Shown: piece after piece, positions 9,538 to 17,589 of the stretch
How the letters are laid out: each line of letters begins with the position of its first letter
Numbering within the stretch: position 1 is the stretch's first letter
DNA from: Campylobacter lari
Lineage (GTDB): Bacteria > Campylobacterota > Campylobacteria > Campylobacterales > Campylobacteraceae
DNA length: 64,000 nt
Direction: 5' to 3'
Assembly (NCBI RefSeq): GCF_900638335.1
Contig: NZ_LR134508.1
Span: 310,001 to 374,000, forward strand
Made by a program: the position numbers and the translations under genes
Notes under the pieces: generated by a model
Told to the model about the DNA's origin: nothing
Databases searched by the model: none
What the model saw: the letters and a program-made list of their open reading frames with translations, nothing else

Positions 9538-10616
9538 TTTTCTGCACTCATATCGATTACATAGCGGAATTTGGCTTTTCCTGAAGTGAGATTTTCATAA
9601 GCTTTGTCAATCTCACTTGGTTTGATGAGTTCAATTTCAGGATAAATTCCATGTTCTAAAGAAAAATCAAGCATTTCTTGAGTTTCTTTAATGCCCCCAA
9701 TAAGCGAACCATATACTTTTTTGCCTGCTTTAAATACAAAATTGATAATATTTATATTAGGGCTTATTTCATATGGAGGTACACCTACTATGGCCATTTC
9801 ACCGCCAAATTTTAGTAAATCCATATAAGCAAGTGGATCATAAGAGGTTGGTATGGTGGAGATGATGAGATCAAATTTTTCTTTTACCACACTTTTATCT
9901 GTACTAGTATAAAAATTACTCACACCCATAGCTAGAGCTTCTGCTTTTTTGTTTTCATTTCTTGCAAAAACACTTACTTTTGCTCCCATTTTTACAGCGT
10001 ATTTAACTGCCATCATACCAAGCCCACCAAATCCTGCTATGGCTACGCTTGAACCTTCTTTGATATTTGAAAATTTAAGCGGTGAATAGGTAGTAATGCC
10101 TGCACAAAGTAAAGGCGCTACTTTGTCAAGTGGTGCATTTTTTGGCACATTGATAGCAAATTTTTCACTTACTACGATGTTGTTTGAGTAGCCTCCATAG
10201 GTGTTTTCATTATCATGAAATACATCTTTGCAGTTATAAGTGTAGACGGTTTTACCATTTTCACAAAATTGCTCTTGAGATTTTTTGCATGCTTCGCACT
10301 CTCCGCATGAGTTTACCATGCACCCAACCCCAGCAAAATCACCTACTTTAAATTTACTCACATTTTCTCCCACTGCGATAACTTCTCCTGCTATCTCGTG
10401 GCCAGGCACGCAAGGGTAGGTTGCTTCGCCCCATTCGCTTCTTGCGGTATGAATATCACTATGGCAAATTCCTGCGTATTTGATAGCGATTAAGATATCG
10501 TTTTTACCTACTTTATGACGTGTAAATTCAAAAGGCGTGAATTTAGAATCCTTGCTAAGCATGGCATAACCTTTACTTTTAACACGACCATTTTCTAAAA
10601 AGATTTTTGAGTCCAT
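9534..10616 (-). CDS. Zinc-dependent NADP alcohol/aldehyde dehydrogenase
   Basis: This 360-residue medium-chain dehydrogenase belongs to the cinnamyl alcohol dehydrogenase/YahK group and is the counterpart of C. jejuni Cj1548c. Catalytic zinc ligands are in GICHSDIHTARSEWG (Cys then His) and the PCVPGHEIAGEV Glu region. The structural zinc site is the cysteine cluster CMVNSCGECEACKKSQEQFC. The nucleotide-binding turn is IAGFGGLGMMAVKYA. It probably reduces reactive aldehydes with NADPH. Its promoter shares a motif and about 70 bases of similarity with the mdaB promoter, which supports a role in carbonyl or electrophile stress. Confidence 0.9.
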   Translation of the reverse strand: MDSKIFLENGRVKSKGYAMLSKDSKFTPFEFTRHKVGKNDILIAIKYAGICHSDIHTARSEWGEATYPCVPGHEIAGEVIAVGENVSKFKVGDFAGVGCMVNSCGECEACKKSQEQFCENGKTVYTYNCKDVFHDNENTYGGYSNNIVVSEKFAINVPKNAPLDKVAPLLCAGITTYSPLKFSNIKEGSSVAIAGFGGLGMMAVKYAVKMGAKVSVFARNENKKAEALAMGVSNFYTSTDKSVVKEKFDLIISTIPTSYDPLAYMDLLKFGGEMAIVGVPPYEISPNINIINFVFKAGKKVYGSLIGGIKETQEMLDFSLEHGIYPEIELIKPSEIDKAYENLTSGKAKFRYVIDMSAEN

Positions 10617-10639
10617 TTTCTCTCCTTTGTGGTTTTTGA

Positions 10640-10697
10640 AATTATATTAAAGCTAGGTTTTTATTGCAATAGGGAAAATAAAGTAAGATACTATACT
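10640..10697 (-). promoter_or_regulatory. Alcohol dehydrogenase promoter with putative HxlR-family operator
   Basis: On the minus strand a TATAAT -10 box lies near 10640-10645. GTAAGATACTATACT (plus-strand reading) is at 10683-10697, again 67 bases upstream of the ATG, exactly as at mdaB. GTTTTTGAAATTATA near the -10 and CAATA further up are also shared between the two promoters. Confidence 0.6.
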
Positions 10698-10740
10698 TAA
10701 GGTACGTTTATAAGATGGAATAGCTTATATAATTTTGTTT

Positions 10741-10776
10741 TTACTACTTTTATATATGTAGATATAAAAGTAGTAA
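10741..10776. repeat. 15-bp inverted repeat between adh and hsdR
   Basis: TTACTACTTTTATAT is followed after 6 bases by its perfect complement. It lies 27 bases beyond the hsdR stop on the minus strand and could end the hsd transcript, but no U-tract follows in that direction, so termination would be inefficient or the element has another role. Confidence 0.6.
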
Positions 10777-10803
10777 TATAAATTTTCATATTTTTAGTAT
10801 TAT

Positions 10804-13800
10804 TTAATGTTCGCTAGCTAATTCTTGAGTTAAAATCTCAGCTTGAGCTAAAACTCCATCAATTGCGAGTTGTTGCATATCAGGTGGATAGCCGTATTTT
10901 TTGAGTACCTTTTTTACGGCTACTCTTAATCTTGCTCTTACATTTTCTTTTATCATCCAATCTATACTCGCATTGTTTTTAATGATTTGTAGTATTTCGC
11001 TAACAAGTGCTAATAATTTTTCATTTCCTAAAATCTTTTCATACTCATCATTACAAGCAAGTGCTGAGTAAAAGGCGTATTCATAGTCTTTTAGCCCTAG
11101 TCTTTTAGCCTCATCATCCATACTTGCTATGTTTTTACTCATATTTATTAGCTCATCTAACGCCTCGCTTGATGAGATTAATTTGTTATTGTATTTTTTG
11201 ATAGTTTCATTTAGCATTTGCGCTAATTTTTTAGTCCTTGTTAGGCTTAGCTTTTGCCTTGATTTTATCTCATCATTTAGTATCTTTTTTAGCATTTCAA
11301 AGGCTAAATTTTTACGCTTCATGTTTTTTACTTCTAGTAAAAACTCATCAGAAAGTATAGATATATCAGGTTTTTTTATCCCACTAGCATCAAAAATATC
11401 CACCACATTAGATGATATGATAGCCTTATCTACCACTTGTTTTATGATTGTTTGATTAATTGTATTTTTACTCTCATTTGCTCTAGTAAACTTTAAAAAT
11501 CTAGCTTTTATTGTATACATAAAGGCAATTTTATCTTTTATACCTAAAGCTTTTTCGTGCGGAATAGCTATTGTGTAGGCTTTATCAAGTGCTGTAAATT
11601 CTCTCATAAACCTATCTTTGCCATCTTCATTTGATAATATATGCTCTTCTACATCAAGTATATATTCAAGTTTAGCCCCAGTATCAAGCTCAAAATATCT
11701 TTCATAGTCATTTGGTAGCATTTGCTCTACGATTTCAAGCTTTTCTATCATCACTTTTACAGCATCTTCTTGAGTAGCGACCATATCGCTCTTGCCACCA
11801 CTTTCGCTATAAAACGATAAAGCCTTTTTCAAATCACTTGCAATCCCAAGATAATCCACCACAAGCCCACTAGGTTTATCCTTATAAACCCTATTTACCC
11901 TAGCTATGGCTTGCATTAGGTTATGTCCTTTCATAGGCTTATCTATATAAAGAGTATGAAGCGATGGTGCATCAAAGCCAGTTAGCCACATATCCACCAC
12001 GATAACAAGCTTTAGTTCATCGTTTATATCTCTCATACGATTTGCCAAAAACTGCTTTTGAGCCTTGCTTGTATGATGTTTGCTAAATTCTGCTCCATCG
12101 CTAGAGCTTGAAGTCATCACTACTTTTATAGCTCCGCTATTTAGCTCATCACTATGCCAGTTTGGTCTTATTCTTATGATTTCATCATATAGCTTTATAG
12201 CTACACTTCGACTTATGCTTACTATCATACCTTTTCCGCCGAGCTTACTAGACCTTGCCTCAAAGTGCTCTACTATATCTTTAGCGATTTGTTGTAATCT
12301 GCTTGTGCTACCTACTACCGCTTCTAGTTTAGTAGCTTTTGCTTTTTCGTTTTCTTGGTTTTCAAGCTTTTCATCTAGTTCATCTATGAGCTTTTTTCCT
12401 TCTTCGCTTAGCTCTATTTTGGCAAGCCTGCTTTCATAATATATGCTCACAGTAGCACCATCTTCAACAGCTCTTGATATATCATATATGTCTATATAGT
12501 TTCCAAAAACTGCAAGGGTATTTACATCATGGCTTTCAATTGGCGTTCCTGTAAATCCTATATAAGTAGCATTTGGCAAAGCATCACGCAAATATTTTGC
12601 AAAACCATAAACTATCTTTTGCCCTAACACATCGCCACTTTTTGACTTTTCTTCTACTACTTTTGCATCAAAGCCGTATTGGGTTCTGTGTGCTTCATCT
12701 GCAATTACGATGATATTATTTCTAAGTGATAAGCACTCAAATACATTATCATTTTCTGGACTAAATTTTTGAATAGTAGTAAATACCACTCCACCACTAG
12801 CTACCTTTAAAAGCTCTTTTAAATGCTCTTTATCGTTTGCTTGTTTTGGCTCTTGTCTTAAAAGGTTTACACAACTTGCAAAAGTACCAAAAAGCTGATC
12901 ATCTAAGTCATTTCTATCCGTGATAACCAAAATCGTAGGATTATTTAAAGCCTTTATCGCTTTAGCGCTATAAAACACCATAGACAAAGACTTCCCACTA
13001 CCTTGCGTATGCCATACCACGCCACCTTTTTTATCTCCATCTTTACTACTTGCTGTGATTGTCCTTGATATAGCTTTATTTACTGCGTAGTATTGATGAT
13101 AGGCTGCGATTTTTTTGGTAGTTTTTATACTCAAAATATTATTTATATCTTTTATCTGCTCTTTTTCAAAAACTATAAAATTGCAGATGATGTCTAGCAA
13201 GGTTTTTGGATTTAGCATACCATCTATTAGGGTTTTTATCTCCAAAGACTTGTTTGGAGCGTAGTTTATCCCATCGCTACTTTTCCACGCCATAAACCTT
13301 GAAAAATCAGCCGAAATACTCCCCGCCCTAGCAAAATACCCATCGCTTATCACGCAAAAAGCATTGTAGACAAAAATGCTTGGGATTGCTTGTTTATAAG
13401 TATTTATTTGATTATAGGCTGAGCTTATCGTGACGTTTTCATCGCTTGGGCTTTTTAGCTCCATTAAAACAAGTGGAATTCCATTTATGTATAGCACCAC
13501 ATCGGGGATTTTGTTTTCTTTAGCTTCTGTGATGCTTAGCTGGTTTGTTACTATGAATTCATTGTTGCTTACATTGTCAAAATCAATTAGATTTATGATA
13601 TTGGCTCTGCTTTCGCCGTCTTTTGTAGCGCTTATATTTACCCCATTTACAAGCTTATAATGAAAGTTTTCGTTACTATCTAAAAGGCTAAGGTGATTTG
13701 TGCTTTTTAGCTCTTTATAAATCTCATTAGCCTTTGATAAATCAAGCTGTGGATTTAGCCTACAAAGTGCATTTACAAGGCTAGTTTCTAGCAAGACTTC

Positions 13801-13902
13801 ATCAGTGGCTCTTACAGGCTTTTTATAGCACCACCCAAGCTTTTTAAGTGATAATATGACAAACTGTTCCAAATCAAACTCACTAGTCTTAGCCTTGCTC
13901 AT
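10804..13902 (-). CDS. hsdR: Type I restriction enzyme R subunit
   Basis: This 1032-residue motor and nuclease subunit of a type I restriction system cleaves DNA far from the recognition site after ATP-driven translocation. The N-terminal nuclease signature IPDVVLYINGIPLVLMELKS (about 130-150) holds the D...ExK active site. The helicase has TQGSGKS (about 297), DEAH in VIADEAHRTQYG (about 402), and GFTGTPIE as motif III. QAIARVNRVYKDKPSGLVVDY is motif VI. It is last in the hsdM-hsdS-rloC-hsdR operon, and its ATG overlaps the rloC stop by 4 bases. By gene order it corresponds to C. jejuni Cj1549c. Confidence 0.95.
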   Translation of the reverse strand: MSKAKTSEFDLEQFVILSLKKLGWCYKKPVRATDEVLLETSLVNALCRLNPQLDLSKANEIYKELKSTNHLSLLDSNENFHYKLVNGVNISATKDGESRANIINLIDFDNVSNNEFIVTNQLSITEAKENKIPDVVLYINGIPLVLMELKSPSDENVTISSAYNQINTYKQAIPSIFVYNAFCVISDGYFARAGSISADFSRFMAWKSSDGINYAPNKSLEIKTLIDGMLNPKTLLDIICNFIVFEKEQIKDINNILSIKTTKKIAAYHQYYAVNKAISRTITASSKDGDKKGGVVWHTQGSGKSLSMVFYSAKAIKALNNPTILVITDRNDLDDQLFGTFASCVNLLRQEPKQANDKEHLKELLKVASGGVVFTTIQKFSPENDNVFECLSLRNNIIVIADEAHRTQYGFDAKVVEEKSKSGDVLGQKIVYGFAKYLRDALPNATYIGFTGTPIESHDVNTLAVFGNYIDIYDISRAVEDGATVSIYYESRLAKIELSEEGKKLIDELDEKLENQENEKAKATKLEAVVGSTSRLQQIAKDIVEHFEARSSKLGGKGMIVSISRSVAIKLYDEIIRIRPNWHSDELNSGAIKVVMTSSSSDGAEFSKHHTSKAQKQFLANRMRDINDELKLVIVVDMWLTGFDAPSLHTLYIDKPMKGHNLMQAIARVNRVYKDKPSGLVVDYLGIASDLKKALSFYSESGGKSDMVATQEDAVKVMIEKLEIVEQMLPNDYERYFELDTGAKLEYILDVEEHILSNEDGKDRFMREFTALDKAYTIAIPHEKALGIKDKIAFMYTIKARFLKFTRANESKNTINQTIIKQVVDKAIISSNVVDIFDASGIKKPDISILSDEFLLEVKNMKRKNLAFEMLKKILNDEIKSRQKLSLTRTKKLAQMLNETIKKYNNKLISSSEALDELINMSKNIASMDDEAKRLGLKDYEYAFYSALACNDEYEKILGNEKLLALVSEILQIIKNNASIDWMIKENVRARLRVAVKKVLKKYGYPPDMQQLAIDGVLAQAEILTQELASEH

Positions 13903-16184
13903 TTTTTGTTCACGCCTATTTCATTTTCTATCATTTTAATTTGCCCTGGAATTTTCTCTTTCAAAACTTCTATCAGTTTCTCACAATAGCCTTTAATATT
14001 TGTATCTGTTATCGGTTTTTGACTTGCACATCCACCATGAGAGCCGTCATTTATAAAACTATATAAATCCATAAGTCCTAATTTTTGCATAACATCATGC
14101 AAATCATCTGTCGGATAAAAAAATCTTCCGACAGACTCTAAAACGTTTCTAATAGAATTTGCTGTATGATATTTTGGTTTCTCTTGACCTATATATATTT
14201 TATATATCTCTTTTAATTGTTCGATATATGGTAATATATATTTGTTTTCATTAATTTTTTTTATTTTTCCATTTTCTAAAATAAAATTATCTTTTGTGAT
14301 TTTATTTCTTATCAACATATTATAAAAATCTACATTATGTGTTAATATCAAAAATCTAATCTTCTTAATATCTGAAATATAATTTTGCAAATCCCTTATT
14401 ACCTTAGAAACAGAATAAACATAATGATAATCCATGCTAGATATAGGGTCATCTATTATAAAAAATATTTTTTCATATTCATCAGCTTGAGAGATTTTCA
14501 CATGACTTTCTGCTATATAATGACAAAATGCTATTATGCTTTTTTCTCCATCGCTTAATACTTTAGCTATCTTATTTTTAAGTTTATGCTCGTTGTTTAA
14601 TGTTAAACAAAAATCACTCTTACTAAAAGAATATTTACCTTGAAAAAATACATCCAATAACAGCTTGAATGTTTTGATAAATTCTTCTTTTTTACTTTTT
14701 TTAACTTTTTCTTGTTTTACCAATATACTTTCATTTAATTCTTTTAAGGAAACAATATTATTTTTATAATCTTTTATTTCTTCTTTTGCTATATTTTTAA
14801 TTTCTAGCATTTTAGCTTGGCAAATCTTTGTTTTTAAGTTTTTTACATAATCCTTACTATTATTTTTTAAACTATTTACACTAGCAATCAATTTATTGTT
14901 ATATTGTGTAACTTCAATAGCTATATTAATATATTTTTTAATACTTTCTATATTGTCATTTATATTAATCACTTGTGTTATGTCTTTAGATTTATTTTCT
15001 AATGCTAAAGATATTGTATTAATCCCATTTTCTAATAATTTAAACTCTTCAGTCTTAATATTTTTTAAATTACCCAATTCTTTTTGTTTAAATAAATCCT
15101 TTAATCTGTTATAGTCAGCTTGAATATTTTTCGATTTTTCAATATCACTTTTGATTTGATTAGAAAAATTATCTAAATTACTTCTACTGCGTTCAATAAA
15201 CTTTAAAAGTTTTGTCTCTTCTGTATCTAAAAATTCATTATATTTATTTATTAAATCCCTAGCATTATCATCTAATTTTTGCTCACAAAAAGGACAACTA
15301 GAATTGTCTTTTTTGATATTATTCATACCTAATTCTATAAAATCCTTTTTGCTTTTCATTTTTTCTAAAAAATCTTCAGTGAAATTAGACTTTGAATACT
15401 CTTTTTCTAATTTAGTTTGTATTTCATTAAGAAAACTAACATCATCAATACCAACACAATCTATATTTTCAATATCTTTATATTCTTCAATATCACTTGA
15501 TATATTTTTATATTCGTTAGCTAAATTAGAAAAATTTAAGCTTTTATCAAATCCTTGCTCTATATCTTCAACAATATTATCAAATGTAATGTTTTGATAT
15601 TCTTTTAAGCGAGGACTTATTTTTAAGTCAGTTAATTCTTTTAACCCTTCTTGAATTTTATCACTTATTTTTTTCTTTAAATCTTTTTCTTTATCTTCTA
15701 ATTTTAATTTTTTAGCTTTCTCATCATTTAAATCTATATTTTCTTTCCCTATAATATATCCATCTATATTACCATTTACTTCATATTGCCTAGATTGTAT
15801 ATTCTCCAAAATATAATCACTATTAAAAACATGAAATATATACGATATTTTTTGATTAAAATGCGGAAACTTATCCTTTGTAAGTTCTACATCTAAGTCA
15901 AACTGGTCTTTATTTTTTAAATTTTTAATATGTAGTTGAATTTTAGCATTGTTGCTATCAAAAGAAATAATATTATTAACCTTATCAATCATGCTATTTT
16001 GTTCAGTTATATTTTGCATTTCTACTAAACGAAAAGCCCTACTTATAAATGTTTTGCCACTACCATTCATTGCATACAAAGCAATTCTAAAAGAATTTAT
16101 TTTTTCCTTAAAATCTAATGATTGATGCTTTCCAATATTTTTTAAAGTTAAAGAAAAATCTATTATTTTATTACTCTTTGCCAT
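13899..16184 (-). CDS. rloC: RloC/PrrC-type anticodon nuclease with zinc hook
   Basis: This 761-residue ABC-type ATPase is split by a long coiled coil. The P-loop AMNGSGKT is at 38-45. A Rad50-like zinc-hook CPFC is at 297-300, midway through the coils (about 150-500). The ABC signature LSDGEK is at 543-548, Walker B FFIIDDP at 574-580, and the H-loop LTHN at about 614-617. The C-terminal domain has R679-N-V-L-E683 and H716 in a NDGSHGG turn. This Arg/+4 Glu/+33 His arrangement matches the catalytic triad reported for the tRNA anticodon nuclease PrrC. RloC proteins are kept silent by the partner restriction system and cut tRNA when phage disable it. The coding strand is very A-rich compared with hsdM and hsdR, suggesting separate acquisition. 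Confidence 0.85.
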   Translation of the reverse strand: MAKSNKIIDFSLTLKNIGKHQSLDFKEKINSFRIALYAMNGSGKTFISRAFRLVEMQNITEQNSMIDKVNNIISFDSNNAKIQLHIKNLKNKDQFDLDVELTKDKFPHFNQKISYIFHVFNSDYILENIQSRQYEVNGNIDGYIIGKENIDLNDEKAKKLKLEDKEKDLKKKISDKIQEGLKELTDLKISPRLKEYQNITFDNIVEDIEQGFDKSLNFSNLANEYKNISSDIEEYKDIENIDCVGIDDVSFLNEIQTKLEKEYSKSNFTEDFLEKMKSKKDFIELGMNNIKKDNSSCPFCEQKLDDNARDLINKYNEFLDTEETKLLKFIERSRSNLDNFSNQIKSDIEKSKNIQADYNRLKDLFKQKELGNLKNIKTEEFKLLENGINTISLALENKSKDITQVININDNIESIKKYINIAIEVTQYNNKLIASVNSLKNNSKDYVKNLKTKICQAKMLEIKNIAKEEIKDYKNNIVSLKELNESILVKQEKVKKSKKEEFIKTFKLLLDVFFQGKYSFSKSDFCLTLNNEHKLKNKIAKVLSDGEKSIIAFCHYIAESHVKISQADEYEKIFFIIDDPISSMDYHYVYSVSKVIRDLQNYISDIKKIRFLILTHNVDFYNMLIRNKITKDNFILENGKIKKINENKYILPYIEQLKEIYKIYIGQEKPKYHTANSIRNVLESVGRFFYPTDDLHDVMQKLGLMDLYSFINDGSHGGCASQKPITDTNIKGYCEKLIEVLKEKIPGQIKMIENEIGVNKK

Positions 16185-16194
16185 CTCGTCTCCT

Positions 16195-17379
16195 TTAGTT
16201 GTTTATTTTTATTTCTCCGTTTAGAAGTTTTGGGATAAGTATATCACGCATATTTTCTAGGGTTTGGATTTGCTCTAAATTTTCATTTAATTTATCATAA
16301 AACCCACTAATTTCTTCTTCAAATTTATTCATTATTTCAAAACTAGGGACTAATATGTTTTTTTCATAAAATTGATTTTTTTGAAAAAATTCCCTTGCAC
16401 TTCCTGAAGCACCATAGACACTTTCTTTTATAATGTCCCTTAAAGCATAGTTTAAATAATGTTGAGAAACACCTTCTAACGCTCTAAAATTCCACATATT
16501 TTGATTTTGCAAAGCTGGTAAAACATTACTTGTAACCACTACATAATTTCCTAAACTTGCACCAACCATAACTAATAAAAAATCATTTTTTCTTAACAAG
16601 TATTTATCATATTGATTTTCTAAATTATCAATATAAATAACATCTTTATTGTCAATAAAACCATTTTTAAAATTTGTTGTTCTTACGATTTTTGTTCCAT
16701 TTTGAGAATATTCCTTACTTTTGAACGCATATCCATTTAAAATCACGCATACATCTTTCAATGGTTTTTCTTGCCAAGATGGGTTTGGGTTTTCTATGAA
16801 ATAGTGTCTAAAAAGAGTTTGGGCGAGTTTTTCTAGGGTTTTGTTTTGCTCGTGTAGTAGCTCTATCTTGTCGTCAATACTACTTAAAATAGCAGCGATT
16901 TGTCTTTGCTCTTCTAGTGGTGGTAGTGTAATTTCAATTTCTTTAAAATCCCTTAACACTATTCTAGGTATAACAGCACCAGTAACATAATTCGCTTCAA
17001 TTTCTTCTATAAATCTTTTATTTTTAAATACATAAGTTAAAAATTGAGGACACACCTGCTCCAATATCGGTCTAATAATAGCTATTGAAGATAGCAATAC
17101 TAATTCTTCTTTTTTTCTAACACGAAAAACATGTTTTAAATAACTACCATCTTTAGCAATTAAAATATCATTTATTTCTGGTTGACACCCACTTGCTACC
17201 AACTTCAGATAATCTTCTTTAGAAATTTTTCTACAAGTGTTTAAATTTATTTGATTATATTCCATATCTTTTACAGATGCCATAGGAAAACCGCTAGTCT
17301 GACTTGGTGGGCTTTTGTGAGAACCATCGGTTATCTTACTACAAATATCCCCAAGCTTACATTTTTTCCAATTATTCAT
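16195..17379 (-). CDS. hsdS: Type I restriction-modification specificity subunit
   Basis: This 394-residue DNA-recognition subunit sets the target of both methylation and cleavage. It has two target-recognition domains (about 1-150 and 205-350). Each is followed by a conserved helical spacer: LPPLEEQRQIAAILSSIDDKIELLHEQNKTLEKL at about 152-186 and the C-terminal EISGFYDKLNENLEQIQTLENMRD. The N terminus (WKKCKLGDICSKITDGSHKSP) is typical of recognition domain 1. The domains diverge quickly between strains, so no target can be predicted. It lies 10 bases before rloC and 210 bases after hsdM; that gap holds an imperfect direct repeat. Confidence 0.93.
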   Translation of the reverse strand: MNNWKKCKLGDICSKITDGSHKSPPSQTSGFPMASVKDMEYNQINLNTCRKISKEDYLKLVASGCQPEINDILIAKDGSYLKHVFRVRKKEELVLLSSIAIIRPILEQVCPQFLTYVFKNKRFIEEIEANYVTGAVIPRIVLRDFKEIEITLPPLEEQRQIAAILSSIDDKIELLHEQNKTLEKLAQTLFRHYFIENPNPSWQEKPLKDVCVILNGYAFKSKEYSQNGTKIVRTTNFKNGFIDNKDVIYIDNLENQYDKYLLRKNDFLLVMVGASLGNYVVVTSNVLPALQNQNMWNFRALEGVSQHYLNYALRDIIKESVYGASGSAREFFQKNQFYEKNILVPSFEIMNKFEEEISGFYDKLNENLEQIQTLENMRDILIPKLLNGEIKINN

Positions 17380-17456
17380 ATCTTAATCCCTTGGAATTTA
17401 TTTCCGTAAAAAATACACGAAATAAATTCAAGAATTTAAATTTGGAATTTCGTTTG

Positions 17457-17586
17457 TTTAAGCTTAGTTTAAAAGATAATGACGAAAGCATAACAGAAGA
17501 AAAAATGCTAAAAGCTCGTATTTTCAAGCTGTGGGCTGTATAAATTAAGCTAGATTTAAGTGATTTTGACGAGAGCATAACACAAA
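17457..17586. repeat. Imperfect direct repeat of about 42 bases between hsdM and hsdS
   Basis: Copy A (17457-17498) and copy B (17544-17586) share blocks TTAAGC, TAG, TTTAA, TGACGA and AGCATAACA, about 80 percent identity with one gap. Read on the plus strand they encode near-identical peptides (KLSLKDNDESIT and KLDLSDFDESIT), separated by a stop. The stretch looks like the remnant of a small repeated coding unit. The rest of the 210-base gap holds no gene I can support. Confidence 0.55.
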
Positions 17587-17589
17587 ACA

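Noticed and set aside
10741-10776. 15-bp inverted repeat as an integration (att) site or insertion-sequence end for the restriction cassette
   Set aside because: No integrase, transposase, target duplication or matching repeat at the other side of the hsd block was seen.
12080-12439. Long plus-strand ORFs opposite hsdR, rloC, hsdM and moeA
   Set aside because: They are antisense shadows of well-supported genes, are rich in Ser/Leu/Phe and have no ribosome sites or family resemblance.
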